Of a DNA stretch of 64,000 nucleotides, positions 24,285 through 38,916 are shown piece after piece. The notes below the pieces were generated by a model. That model did not search any database. It was not told the origin of the DNA and was given only the letters and a program-made list of their open reading frames with translations. Both the position numbers and the translations under genes were made by a program. This DNA is from JANLYC01 sp963750495 (GTDB lineage Bacteria > Actinomycetota > Actinomycetes > Propionibacteriales > Nocardioidaceae): NCBI GenBank assembly GCA_963750495.1, contig CAVVQV010000008.1:310001-374000 (forward strand). Direction: 5' to 3'. Numbering within the stretch: position 1 is the stretch's first letter; each line of letters opens with the position of its first letter.

Positions 24285-25528
24285 GCCCATCCACCACGGC
24301 CGACACGCAGACCGCCGCGCTCACCGGTCGGTACGCCGGCGCACTCATGAACACGTTCGGACCACCACGGCGGGTGCTCAGCCGGGGCGAGGGCTGCTAC
24401 GTCTGGGACGTCGACGGCAACCGCTACCTCGACCTGCTCGGCGGCATCGCCGTCAATGCGCTCGGTCACGCTCACCCGGCGGTCCTGCACACGCTGGTCG
24501 ACCAGGCGCAGACGCTCGGACACGTCTCGAACTTCTTCGCCAGCACACCCCAGATCCAGCTGGCCGAACGCCTCCTCGACCTGCTCGGTACGCCGGGGAA
24601 GGTGTTCTTCACCAACTCCGGAGCCGAGGCCAACGAAGCCGCGCTGAAGCTCACCCGGCGGACGGGTCGGACCAAGGTCGTCGCCGCTGAGGGGGCCTTC
24701 CACGGTCGCACGATGGGCGCGCTGGCCTTGACCGCCAAGGCCGCTTACCGGGAGCCGTTCGAGCCGCTTCCCGGTCACGTGGTCTGGGTGCCGTACGGCG
24801 ACGTCGCTGCGTTGGAGGCGGCGGTCGACGACGCCACCGCTGCGATCCTGCTCGAGCCCATCCAGGGCGAGGCGGGTGTCGTCGTACCTCCGGACGGCTA
24901 TCTCGGTGCCGCCCGTCGGATCGCCGACCAGCACGGTGCGTTGCTGTGGCTCGACGAGGTGCAGACCGGGATCGGCCGCACCGGCGCGTGGTTCGCCTTC
25001 ACCGACCCCTCGACGGGTCTCGGTCAGGCGCGGCCGGACGTCATCACGCTGGCCAAGGGGCTGGGTGCCGGGTTCCCGATCGGAGCCTGCATCGGACTGG
25101 GCGCGGCCGGCGACCTGCTCGGCCCCGGCCAGCACGGTACGACCTTCGGCGGTAACCCTGTCGCGGCCGCGGTCGCCTCGACCGTGATCGACGTGATCGA
25201 GCGCGACGGCCTGTTGCCGCACACCGTCGAGACCGGTCGGCACCTGCGGCAGACGCTGGCCGGCGTACCCGGAGTCCTGGCAGTCCGGGGCCGCGGACTG
25301 CATGTCGGCGTGAGCATCGCCCCCGGGACGGCAAACGGCGTCGCGCTCGCTGCCCTGGACGGCGGCGTGATCGTCAACGACTGCACCCCCGACACGTTGC
25401 GGTTGACGCCGCCCCTGCTCATCGAGACCGCCCAGATGGAGCAGGCTGTCCCTGTGTTGGCAGCGGCCCTCGCCTCGTCGGTCGCGCCACCGGGTGAACG
25501 CCCGACCGACGATGTGGAGTCCTCATGA
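24281..25528 (+). CDS. argD: Acetylornithine aminotransferase
   Basis: The 415-residue PLP enzyme makes N-acetylornithine from the semialdehyde and glutamate. It shows the class III aminotransferase pattern: LDLLGGIAVNALGHAHP near residues 50-66, FTNSGAEANEAALKLTRR, the FHGRTMGALALT segment, LLEPIQGEAGV, LWLDEVQTGIGRTG with the PLP-ring Asp, the Schiff-base Lys in ITLAKGLGAGFPIG, and GTTFGGNPVAAAVA. The C-terminus ends in an acidic tail. It overlaps argB and argF by four bases each. Confidence 0.96.
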   Translation: MSPSTTADTQTAALTGRYAGALMNTFGPPRRVLSRGEGCYVWDVDGNRYLDLLGGIAVNALGHAHPAVLHTLVDQAQTLGHVSNFFASTPQIQLAERLLDLLGTPGKVFFTNSGAEANEAALKLTRRTGRTKVVAAEGAFHGRTMGALALTAKAAYREPFEPLPGHVVWVPYGDVAALEAAVDDATAAILLEPIQGEAGVVVPPDGYLGAARRIADQHGALLWLDEVQTGIGRTGAWFAFTDPSTGLGQARPDVITLAKGLGAGFPIGACIGLGAAGDLLGPGQHGTTFGGNPVAAAVASTVIDVIERDGLLPHTVETGRHLRQTLAGVPGVLAVRGRGLHVGVSIAPGTANGVALAALDGGVIVNDCTPDTLRLTPPLLIETAQMEQAVPVLAAALASSVAPPGERPTDDVESS

Positions 25529-26457
25529 TCCGACACTTCCTGCGCGACGACGACGTCACGGCGGCCGAGCAGTCCGAGATCCTCGATCTCGCCGACACGT
25601 TCCGCACCGACCGGTTCCACCAGCAGCCACTTTCCGGTCCGCACGCGGTCGCAGTGCTGTTCGACAAGCCGTCGACCCGGACCCGCGTGTCGTTCGCGGT
25701 CGGGATCGCCGAGCTCGGCGGCTACCCGCTCGTCATCGACGCCCAGTCATCACAGATGGGGCGCGGTGAACCGATCGAGGACACCACACGGGTGCTCGAT
25801 CGCCAGGTGAAGGCCATCGTGTGGCGGACGTTCGGCCAGGACCGGGTCGAGGCAATGGCGGCCGTCTCGCGGGTGCCGGTCGTCAACGCGCTGACCGACC
25901 AGTTCCACCCGTGCCAGATCCTTGCCGACCTCCAGGCCGTGCGGATGCACAAGGGCAAGACCGCCGGCCTGACGATGACCTACCTCGGTGACGGTGCCAA
26001 CAACATGGCGCACTCGTACCTGCTCGGCGGCGCGCTGGCCGGGATGCACGTCCGGATCGGCTCTCCCGCGGAGTATCAACCTGATCCCCTGGTGATGACC
26101 GCCGCCGCCCGGCAGGCCGCGGAAACAGGTGGCTCGGTGCTGCACGAGGCTTCCCCGCAGGCCGCTGTCGAGGGGGCCGACGTGGTGGTGACCGACACGT
26201 GGGTCTCGATGGGGCAGGAAGGCGAGGCGGGCGACCGGTCGTCGCCGTTCGTCGCCTACCGGGTGGATGCCGAGGCGATGGCACTGGCGGATCCCGAGGC
26301 CGTCGTGCTGCACTGCCTGCCGGCCTACCGGGGCAAGGAGATCAGCGCCGACGTCATCGACGGCCCGCAGAGCATCGTGTGGGACGAGGCCGAGTGCCGG
26401 TTGCACGCGCAGAAGGCCCTGCTCACCTGGTTGCTCGCCCGTGCGGGGGGACGATGA
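25525..26457 (+). CDS. argF: Ornithine carbamoyltransferase
   Basis: The 310-residue enzyme forms citrulline from ornithine and carbamoyl phosphate. The carbamoyl phosphate loop FDKPSTRTRVSF lies near residues 49-60, with SQMGRGEPIEDTTRVL, DQFHPCQILADLQ, the LGDGANNMAHSYL strand, DTWVSMGQE and the HCLPAYRGKEIS loop with the catalytic Cys near 271. All are typical of anabolic OTCase. It overlaps argD (ATGA) and argR. The carbamate kinase at 4.4 kb is far away and not part of this unit, so an arginine deiminase role here is unlikely. Confidence 0.96.
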   Translation: MIRHFLRDDDVTAAEQSEILDLADTFRTDRFHQQPLSGPHAVAVLFDKPSTRTRVSFAVGIAELGGYPLVIDAQSSQMGRGEPIEDTTRVLDRQVKAIVWRTFGQDRVEAMAAVSRVPVVNALTDQFHPCQILADLQAVRMHKGKTAGLTMTYLGDGANNMAHSYLLGGALAGMHVRIGSPAEYQPDPLVMTAAARQAAETGGSVLHEASPQAAVEGADVVVTDTWVSMGQEGEAGDRSSPFVAYRVDAEAMALADPEAVVLHCLPAYRGKEISADVIDGPQSIVWDEAECRLHAQKALLTWLLARAGGR

Positions 26458-26975
26458 AGGCCCTCACCGTCGCGACCACCAAAGCGGCCCGGCACGCGAA
26501 GATCGTGGAGCTGCTCAGCCGTTACCAGGTTCGCTCACAGGCGGAGCTCGCCGACCTGCTCGCCAGGTCCGGGCAGCGGGTCACCCAGGGCACGGTCTCA
26601 CGTGACCTGGTCGAGCTCGACGCAGTCCGGGTCCGCGACGGCCGAGGTGTCCTCGTCTACGCCGTCCCCGGTGAGGGCGGCGACCGGACTCCCCGCCCAG
26701 CGACCGAGTCCGCGGTGGCCGAGAGCCGGCTGGCGCGACTGTGCAACGAGCTCCTGGTCAGCGCCGAGGCCTCGATGAACTTCGTCGTCCTCCGCACCCC
26801 TCCGGGTGCCGCGCAGTTCCTGGCGTCGGCCATGGACAAGGCCGAGCTCGCCGGCGTACTCGGCACGATCGCCGGGGACGACACCGTCCTTGTCATCACG
26901 CGCGACGCCAACGGTGGCGGCCCGCTCGCCGCCCGCTTGCTCGCCCTCGCCGACAGCGGCGGGGAGCGAACCTGA
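26454..26975 (+). CDS. argR: Arginine repressor
   Basis: The 173-residue regulator has an N-terminal winged helix (ARHAKIVELLSRYQVRSQ, LLARSGQRVTQGTVSRDL) and a C-terminal domain that forms hexamers and binds arginine (SMNFVVLRTPPGAAQFLASA, GVLGTIAGDDTVLVITRD). With arginine bound it represses the arg genes from sites in the argC promoter region; a possible half-site lies at 21140-21148. Its place inside the operon gives feedback on its own synthesis. It overlaps argF (ATGA). The C-terminal sequence ends in a short Gly/Arg tail. Confidence 0.95.
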   Translation: MKALTVATTKAARHAKIVELLSRYQVRSQAELADLLARSGQRVTQGTVSRDLVELDAVRVRDGRGVLVYAVPGEGGDRTPRPATESAVAESRLARLCNELLVSAEASMNFVVLRTPPGAAQFLASAMDKAELAGVLGTIAGDDTVLVITRDANGGGPLAARLLALADSGGERT

Positions 26976-26978
26976 CCT

Positions 26979-27050
26979 GCAGCACCAACCACCCGCAGCA
27001 CCACAGACCACAGCACCACAGCACCAGACGACAGCACCACAGCCCGCAGC
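26979..27050 (+). repeat. CAGCACCA-type low-complexity spacer between argR and argG
   Basis: The 89-base gap between argR and argG is almost wholly made of CAGCACCA, CCACAGACCACAG and CAGCACCACAG elements, poor in T and without hairpins, and it ends in the AAGGAGAG ribosome binding site of argG. A similar CAG-rich spacer lies between infC and rpmI. It may keep a stretch of mRNA unstructured inside the operon. Confidence 0.7.
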
Positions 27051-27064
27051 ACAAGGAGAGCCCC

Positions 27065-28351
27065 GTGACCACGTCAGCACTACCCGCACCGATCGGGCAG
27101 GACCGGATCGTGCTCGCCTACTCCGGCGGACTCGACACCTCGGTCGCCATCGGCTGGTTGGCGGACCAGACCGGCGCCGAGGTCGTCGCGGTCGCCATCG
27201 ACGTCGGCCAGGGTGGCGAGGACATGGAGACCATCCGCAAGCGCGCGCTCGCGTGTGGGGCGGTCGAAGCCGTCGTGGTCGACGCGAAGGACGAGTTCGC
27301 CGAGCACTTCTGCCTGCCCGCGCTGCAGGCGAACGCGCTCTACATGGATCGCTACCCGTTGGTGTCGGCGCTTTCGCGTCCGCTGATCGCCCATCATCTG
27401 GTCAGGGCGGCGAGCGAGTTCGGCGCGACGATCGTCAGCCACGGGTGCACGGGCAAGGGCAACGACCAGGTGCGGTTCGAGGTCGGCATCGGAGCCCTGG
27501 CGCCGCATCTGAAGGTCATCGCCCCCGTCCGCGACTACGCCTGGACTCGGGAGAAGGCGATTGCGTACGCCGAGGAGCACGACCTGCCGATCGACGTGAC
27601 GAAGAAGTCGCCGTACTCGATCGACCAGAACGTCTGGGGGCGGGCCGTCGAGACCGGCTTCCTCGAGGACATCTGGAACCCCCCGGTCGAGGAGCTCTAC
27701 TCCTACACCGCCAACCCCGAGACGCCGCGGGAACCCGACGAGGTGACGGTGACGTTCGAGGCGGGTGTGCCCGTCGCCATCGACGGCCGCCACGTGACGG
27801 TCCTGCAGGCCATCCAGGAGCTCAACGAGCGCGGCGGTGCGCAGGGGGTCGGCCGGCTCGACGTGGTGGAGGACCGTCTCGTGGGCATCAAGAGCCGCGA
27901 GGTCTACGAGGCACCAGGTGCGATGGTGCTGATCACCGCGCACCAGGAGCTCGAGAGCGTCACTGTCGAGCGCGACCAGGCCCGGTTCAAGCGGACCGTC
28001 GACCAGCGGTGGGGCGAGCTGGCGTACGACGGGTTGTGGTTCTCGCCTTTGCGTCGCGCCCTGGACGCGTTCATCGCGTCGACCCAGCAGCACGTCACCG
28101 GCGACATCCGGCTGACACTGCACGGCGGCCGGGCCGTGCCGACCGGCCGGCGTTCACCGGCGAGCCTGTACGACTTCAACCTGGCCACGTACGACGAGGG
28201 CGACTCGTTCGACCAGTCGCTCGCGAAGGGATTCGTGGAGCTGTGGGGCCTGCCCAGCAAGATCGCGGCCCGCCGCGATGGACGCTCCTCGGCGGCAGAG
28301 CCGTGGGGAGCGGCGCAACAAGCCACCCGCTCCGAGCACCATGATGGCTGA
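27065..28351 (+). CDS. argG: Argininosuccinate synthase
   Basis: The 428-residue ligase joins citrulline and aspartate with ATP. The N-terminal PP-loop VLAYSGGLDTSVAIGW lies near residues 16-31, then ALYMDRYPLVSALSRPLIA, SHGCTGKGNDQVRFE, and the KKSPYSIDQNVWGRAVE and GRLDVVEDRLVGIKSRE segments of the synthetase domain. The last 30 residues (from RRDGRSSAAEPW) are a loose tail. The GTG at 27065 has AAGGAGAG upstream. It runs into argH with a short overlap. The long frame open upstream of the GTG is the shadow of argR and the repeat spacer. Confidence 0.96.
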   Translation: MTTSALPAPIGQDRIVLAYSGGLDTSVAIGWLADQTGAEVVAVAIDVGQGGEDMETIRKRALACGAVEAVVVDAKDEFAEHFCLPALQANALYMDRYPLVSALSRPLIAHHLVRAASEFGATIVSHGCTGKGNDQVRFEVGIGALAPHLKVIAPVRDYAWTREKAIAYAEEHDLPIDVTKKSPYSIDQNVWGRAVETGFLEDIWNPPVEELYSYTANPETPREPDEVTVTFEAGVPVAIDGRHVTVLQAIQELNERGGAQGVGRLDVVEDRLVGIKSREVYEAPGAMVLITAHQELESVTVERDQARFKRTVDQRWGELAYDGLWFSPLRRALDAFIASTQQHVTGDIRLTLHGGRAVPTGRRSPASLYDFNLATYDEGDSFDQSLAKGFVELWGLPSKIAARRDGRSSAAEPWGAAQQATRSEHHDG

Positions 28352-29768
28352 GGCTTCCGGCGCCTCCGGCTCGCGGCTGTGGGGAGGGCGCTTTGCGACC
28401 GGCCCGTCTGCCGAGCTGGTCGAGCTGAGCAGGTCGACGCACTTCGACTGGCGGCTCGCGCCGTACGACCTGGCAGGCTCGCGGGCGCATGCCCGCGCCC
28501 TGGGCCGGGCCGGACTGCTGACCGATGCCGAGCTGACCCGGCTGCTGACCAGTCTCGACGAGCTCGGCGCTGCCGTGGCAGAGGGCCGGTTCAGGCCCAC
28601 GCCGGATGACGAGGACGTCCATTCGGCGCTCGAACGGGGACTGGTCGAGACCGCCGGCCCCGAGCTCGGGGGTCGACTCCGTGCCGGCCGGTCCCGCAAC
28701 GACCAGATCGCGACATTGTTCAAGCTCTACCTGCGCGACCATGCGGCCATCATCGGGACGTTGGTCGCGGCGTTGGCGGAGACCCTCGCCGACCAGGCGG
28801 AGGAGCATCGGGACGACCCGATGCCCGGCCGTACCCACCTGCAGCACGCCCAGCCGGTGGTGCTCGGCCATCACCTGCTGGCCCATGCCTGGCCGCTGCT
28901 CCGGAACCTGAGCCGCCTGCGGGACTGGGATGCGCGCGTCGCCGCCGAGTCGCCGTACGGCTCCGGTGCGCTGGCCGGCTCGTCCCTCGGGCTCGATCCG
29001 GAACAGGTGGCGCACGAGCTCGGCTTCACGGGGTCGGTGGCGAACAGCATCGACGGCACGGCCGCGAGGGACTTCGTGGCGGAGTTCGCGTTCGTCACGG
29101 CGATGATCGGCGTCGACCTGTCGCGCCTGGCCGAGGACCTGATCATCTGGGCCACCCGGGAGTTCGGCTTCGTGCACCTCGACGACGGGTACTCGACCGG
29201 GTCGAGCATCATGCCGCAGAAGAAGAACCCGGACATCGCCGAGCTGGCCCGTGGCAAGTCGGGTCGGCTGATCGGCGACCTCACCGGGCTGCTGGCGACG
29301 CTGAAGGCCCAGCCGCTGGCCTACAACCGTGACCTGCAGGAGGACAAGGAGCCGGTCTTCGACGCGATCGACACGTTGGAGGTGCTGTTTCCCGCCGTCA
29401 CCGGCATGGTGCGGACGCTGCGGTTCGACACGAAGTGGATGGCGGCTCTCGCCCCGCAGGGGTTCTCGCTGGCCACCGACGTCGCCGAGTGGCTGGTGCG
29501 CAGCGGGGTGCCGTTCCGGTCCGCTCACGAGATCGCCGGTGCCTGCGTACGCCGGTGTGAGGAGCTCGGTGGTGAGCTCTGGGACCTCTCGGACGCCGAC
29601 CTGCTTGCCATCTCACCGCACCTTGGTCCCGGCGTCCGGACGGTCCTGACCGTGGAGGGCTCGCTGGCCTCGCGTGACGGTCGGGGTGGGACTGCGCCCG
29701 TCCGTGTGGCGGAGCAGATCGAAGAGCTGCGCGCCGCGCTGCTCCGACTGACACCACGGACCGCGTAG
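28341..29768 (+). CDS. argH: Argininosuccinate lyase
   Basis: The 475-residue enzyme splits argininosuccinate into arginine and fumarate, the last step of the pathway. It has the fumarase-superfamily signature GSSIMPQKKNPDIAELARGK near residues 288-307. Other marks are RLWGGRFATGPS at the start, SRSTHFDWRLAPYDLAGS-like residues 30-55, AGRSRNDQIAT, PGRTHLQHAQPV with the catalytic His, and YNRDLQEDKEP. ATG 28341 overlaps the argG stop; the next codon is also ATG (28344). It ends the arg operon, and the next gene is convergent with a gap of three bases. Confidence 0.96.
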   Translation: MMAEASGASGSRLWGGRFATGPSAELVELSRSTHFDWRLAPYDLAGSRAHARALGRAGLLTDAELTRLLTSLDELGAAVAEGRFRPTPDDEDVHSALERGLVETAGPELGGRLRAGRSRNDQIATLFKLYLRDHAAIIGTLVAALAETLADQAEEHRDDPMPGRTHLQHAQPVVLGHHLLAHAWPLLRNLSRLRDWDARVAAESPYGSGALAGSSLGLDPEQVAHELGFTGSVANSIDGTAARDFVAEFAFVTAMIGVDLSRLAEDLIIWATREFGFVHLDDGYSTGSSIMPQKKNPDIAELARGKSGRLIGDLTGLLATLKAQPLAYNRDLQEDKEPVFDAIDTLEVLFPAVTGMVRTLRFDTKWMAALAPQGFSLATDVAEWLVRSGVPFRSAHEIAGACVRRCEELGGELWDLSDADLLAISPHLGPGVRTVLTVEGSLASRDGRGGTAPVRVAEQIEELRAALLRLTPRTA

Positions 29769-29771
29769 TCC

Positions 29772-30389
29772 TCAGCGCGATTCGGCCGGTGCCCGTGGAC
29801 TGCGTCGGTACGCCGACACAGACGGGTCATCGCGCAGCCAGAAGCGCCACGGCACCTCCGCGGCGTGCCGGATCCCCACCCGCGGGCCGCTGGACACCGA
29901 GGTCGGGGGAGCGGCCGGCTCGAGCGTGAAGGCGCGGTCGGACAGCAGGTCGACACCGTTGTGCTCGCGACCGATGCCGAGAGCTTGGGTCAGGCAGGCC
30001 GGACCACGCGCCAGCGAACGGTCCGGCACGCGTTCGCCACGCCTCGAACGAGCCAGCTCGGCCCCGTGGACGACGCGGCCGGCGCGCAGCAGGACGGCCG
30101 ACGCGGTGCCCTCGGGTCCGACAACGACATTGGCGCACCAGTGCATGCCGTAGGAGAAGTAGACGTAGAGGCGGCCGGGCGGTCCGTACATGATCGTGTT
30201 CCGGGGCGTCGGGCCGCGGCCCGCATGCGACGCCGGATCGGTCTCGCCGGCATACGCCTCGACCTCGCTCAGCTGGACCGTCACCGATCCGTCCGGTGTG
30301 CGGTGCGTGAGCCGCCAGCCGAGCACCGCCGGGGCCGCTTCAGGCGCCGCGCAGTCCAGCACGGACAGCGGATCGCAGTGACCGGTCAC
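29772..30389 (-). CDS. 3-methyladenine DNA glycosylase (AAG/MPG family)
   Basis: The 205-residue enzyme removes alkylated purines in base excision repair. Family marks are VQLSEVEAYAGETDPASH with the catalytic Glu, GRGPTPRNTIMYGPPGRLYV, YFSYGMHWCANVV, AVLLRAGRVVHG, ARGPACLTQALGI, and GPRVGIRHAAEVPWRFW with the C-terminal RVGI motif. The GTG at 30389 gives MTGHCDPLSVLDC; no good ribosome binding site is seen and a GTG twelve codons further on is an alternative. The frame is open far upstream, but that is the shadow of tyrS. In M. tuberculosis mpg is likewise placed between argH and tyrS. Confidence 0.9.
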   Translation of the reverse strand: MTGHCDPLSVLDCAAPEAAPAVLGWRLTHRTPDGSVTVQLSEVEAYAGETDPASHAGRGPTPRNTIMYGPPGRLYVYFSYGMHWCANVVVGPEGTASAVLLRAGRVVHGAELARSRRGERVPDRSLARGPACLTQALGIGREHNGVDLLSDRAFTLEPAAPPTSVSSGPRVGIRHAAEVPWRFWLRDDPSVSAYRRSPRAPAESR

Positions 30390-30587
30390 GACAGGACTCG
30401 AGCAGTGTGCAGGGTGGTCCTCACCCGGCGATCTTCGCTGTGGGCGTCGAGCGTGTCGAGACCGGGTGCCCTCGACGGCCGGATCGGTGGCATGAGATAT
30501 CCCCTTGCCCGGCACCGGTTCCGATAGGGCAGGCTGTCCGCATGCACCGCCGGGATGGCGGGCCTCGCGACACGAAGGGAAACATCC

Positions 30588-31865
<1,278 letters not shown>

Positions 31866-31888
31866 GATGTCAGCGCGGGTCGGTTGAG

Positions 31889-32944
31889 ATGTCACGGTGG
31901 GTCGACGACCTCGAGGCGGCGGCCGGTCGGGTGCTGCCCGAGGTCGTCGCCGCCTACTACCGTCAGGGTGCGCGTGAGGGCCTGAGCGCAGCCGAGGCCG
32001 AGCAGGGCTGGCGTGACGTGCGGCTGCGTCCGCGTGTGCTCAGGGACGTCTCGACGATCACGACGGCGACGACTCTGCTCGGGACGCCCGTCGCGCTTCC
32101 GCTCGCGCTGGCACCGACGAGCCTCCAGCGGCACGCCGACCGCCGAGGGCGAGGTCGCGATGGCGAGCGGGAGCGGCCGCCGCCGAGACGCTGGTCGTGG
32201 TGTCGAGCAACGCCGGAGCGTCGTTCGCCGCCATCGGCAGCTGCCGGCGCACCCTGGTGGATCCAGGCGTACGTGCTGCGAGACCGCGGGCTGACCCAGC
32301 GGATGCTCGATCAAGCGGTAGCCGCCGGCGCGCGAGCGGTCGTGGTCACGGTCGACACGCCGATCACGGGCACCAAGTACGACGACGGACCATCGGTCTG
32401 GGAGTCGACGCCGGACGGGTACAGCCACACCAACGTGCGCGCCGCTGAAGGGGTTGGACTGTCGACCTGACGAAGGCCGACGACCTCACACCCGAGCGTG
32501 ATCGGCTGGCTCGGCTGAGGTCACCGGCCTGCCGGTCGTGGTCAAGGGCGTTGCTGCGTGGTGACGACGCCGTCCACGCCGTCGAAGCCGGCGCGGCCGC
32601 CGTCTGGGTGTCCAATCACGGCGGCCGGCAGCTCGACCAGGCGGTGGCCACCCGCTGGGCGCTGCCGGAGGTGATGGACGCAGTCGGTGACCGTGCGGAG
32701 GTGTACGTCGACGGCGGTGTCCGCCGCGGCGTCGATGTGCTCACGGCGTGCGCGCTGGGCGCCCGTGCCGCCTTCGTGGGCAGACCGAGCCTGTGGGCGC
32801 TCAGCCGTCGACGGCTCAGCCGGTGTCACCCGGTTGGTCGATGAGCTCGGCAGCGAGCTGCGTGAGGCCATGACCCTCGCGGGGTGCCCGCACGTCCGCG
32901 ACCTGGGACCCGACCTCATCGCCTCGGTCCGCGCGTTCGAATGA
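31889..32944 (+). pseudogene. FMN-dependent alpha-hydroxy-acid oxidase/dehydrogenase, multiply frameshifted
   Basis: Pieces of one LldD/glycolate-oxidase-like protein follow each other in three frames: AAYYRQGAREGLSAAEAEQGW and PVALPLALAPTSLQRHA; SNAGASFAAIG; APWWIQAYVLRDRGLT and VVVTVDTPITGTKY; then VSNHGGRQLDQAVATRWALP with the FMN-site His, VYVDGGVRRGVDVLTACALG, AAFVGRPSLWAL, and DELGSELREAMTLAG to the stop. At least seven single-base insertions (near 32135-32175, 32230, 32455, 32490, 32515, 32555 and 32808) would have to be removed to join them. The repaired length of about 345 residues is near normal. The substrate may be lactate, glycolate or mandelate. Damage of one kind only points to sequence error next to the rRNA operon. 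Confidence 0.75.
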
Positions 32945-33059
32945 CAGCGTTGTGGTTCCGGCCGTGCTCCGGACGCGTCGCCGCGGCTGCTCTGTGATCT
33001 CCGAAAAGCCGCTCTGACCTGCGACAATGTGATTGTGACCGCCGCCACACGATGCCGAT

Positions 33060-33088
33060 TTGACGTGTTCGGCCTCGCTACGTAATGT
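33060..33088 (+). promoter_or_regulatory. rRNA operon promoter P1
   Basis: TTGACG (33060-33065) and TAATGT (33083-33088) are 17 bases apart, a near-ideal sigma-70-type promoter. It shares the 11-base string CCGATTTGACG with promoter P2. The region 32945-33540 holds no gene; it is the promoter and leader region of the rRNA operon. Confidence 0.8.
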
Positions 33089-33250
33089 TCTACCTGCCTC
33101 GCCGGAAGCGACGGGACGCAAGACCTCCAGAACACCGGAGATCGGGCGGCCGGCCCAGCGAGAACCCCCCACTTCGCAGGTCTGATCCGGCGCGCTCCAG
33201 CGGCCGTCGGAACGCTTCGATGCGGGCGGGATCTGGGCCTGGGTACCGAT

Positions 33251-33279
33251 TTGACGGTCCCCTACTCACCCGGTAAGTT
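33251..33279 (+). promoter_or_regulatory. rRNA operon promoter P2
   Basis: TTGACG (33251-33256) and TAAGTT (33274-33279) are 17 bases apart. Its -35 region repeats the CCGATTTGACG string of P1, so the two promoters look duplicated. The leader after it is about 255 bases to the 16S start. Confidence 0.8.
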
Positions 33280-33333
33280 AGTGCGAGTGCCCCTGCGTCC
33301 GGCCGTGAGGCCTGGCAACGGTGTGCGCACGAT

Positions 33334-33360
33334 CCTTGAGAACTCAACAGTGTGCCAAAA
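33334..33360 (+). promoter_or_regulatory. Leader antitermination/processing motif before 16S
   Basis: CCTTGAGAACTCAACAGTG with a following GCCAAAA resembles the conserved actinobacterial leader element upstream of rrs. A shorter version, CCTTGAGAACTTCATAGTG, recurs in the 16S-23S spacer near 35388. This placement in leader and spacer is what a boxA-like antitermination site would show. Confidence 0.5.
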
Positions 33361-33540
33361 GTCGACGACGAATTAATTAACGCCCCGTCGGCAGCTCGGA
33401 CCAGCTTGCTGGTCCGGTATGTCTGACGGTTCCTTTGGTAAGAACACGTCTTCTGGTCCTCGGACCGAGGAGACACTCTTGCCGGGATACTCCAATGATT
33501 CGGCGAGCGTGACACCTTCGGGTGCGCGGTCGTCAACGAA

Positions 33541-38565
<5,025 letters not shown>

Positions 38566-38676
38566 TCTTCTCTCACTCTTAATTGTTGTGTTCGCGTCCA
38601 CTATGCGGTTCCCGAGATACGGTCGGGTCCGGTTTGAACCCGAGGTCTGGGTTCCCGCCGGCTATATCTCCATAGA

Positions 38677-38795
38677 GTTTCGGCGACCATGGCGAAGGGG
38701 AAACACCCGGCTCCATTCCGAACCCGGAAGTTAAGCCCTTCAGCGCCGATGGTACTGCACGCGGGAGCGTGTGGGAGAGTAGGACGTCGCCGGAC
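38677..38795 (+). rRNA. rrf: 5S ribosomal RNA
   Basis: TTTCGGCGAC at the start pairs with GTCGCCGGA at the end. The inner part has the conserved CCGAACCCGGAAGTTAAGCC loop and GGGAGAGTAGGACG near the end. The length is about 119 nt. It lies 110 bases after 23S and just before the operon terminator. Confidence 0.95.
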
Positions 38796-38803
38796 ATTCT
38801 TTC

Positions 38804-38835
38804 AAAAGAGGGTCGCCCCCGGGCGGCCCTCTTTT
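38804..38835 (+). terminator. Intrinsic terminator of the rRNA operon
   Basis: AAAAGAGGGTCGCC (38804-38817) pairs with GGCGGCCCTCTTTT (38822-38835) over 14 positions, one of them G-U, with a CCCG loop. The stem itself ends in a T run followed by GCTTG. Confidence 0.93.
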
Positions 38836-38916
38836 GCTTGTCCGGGGGCCGGTCATTAGCGTGAGCCGAGCAGAACATCAACACGTCGACGAGCACCGAC
38901 GAGGAGTGCACTGATC

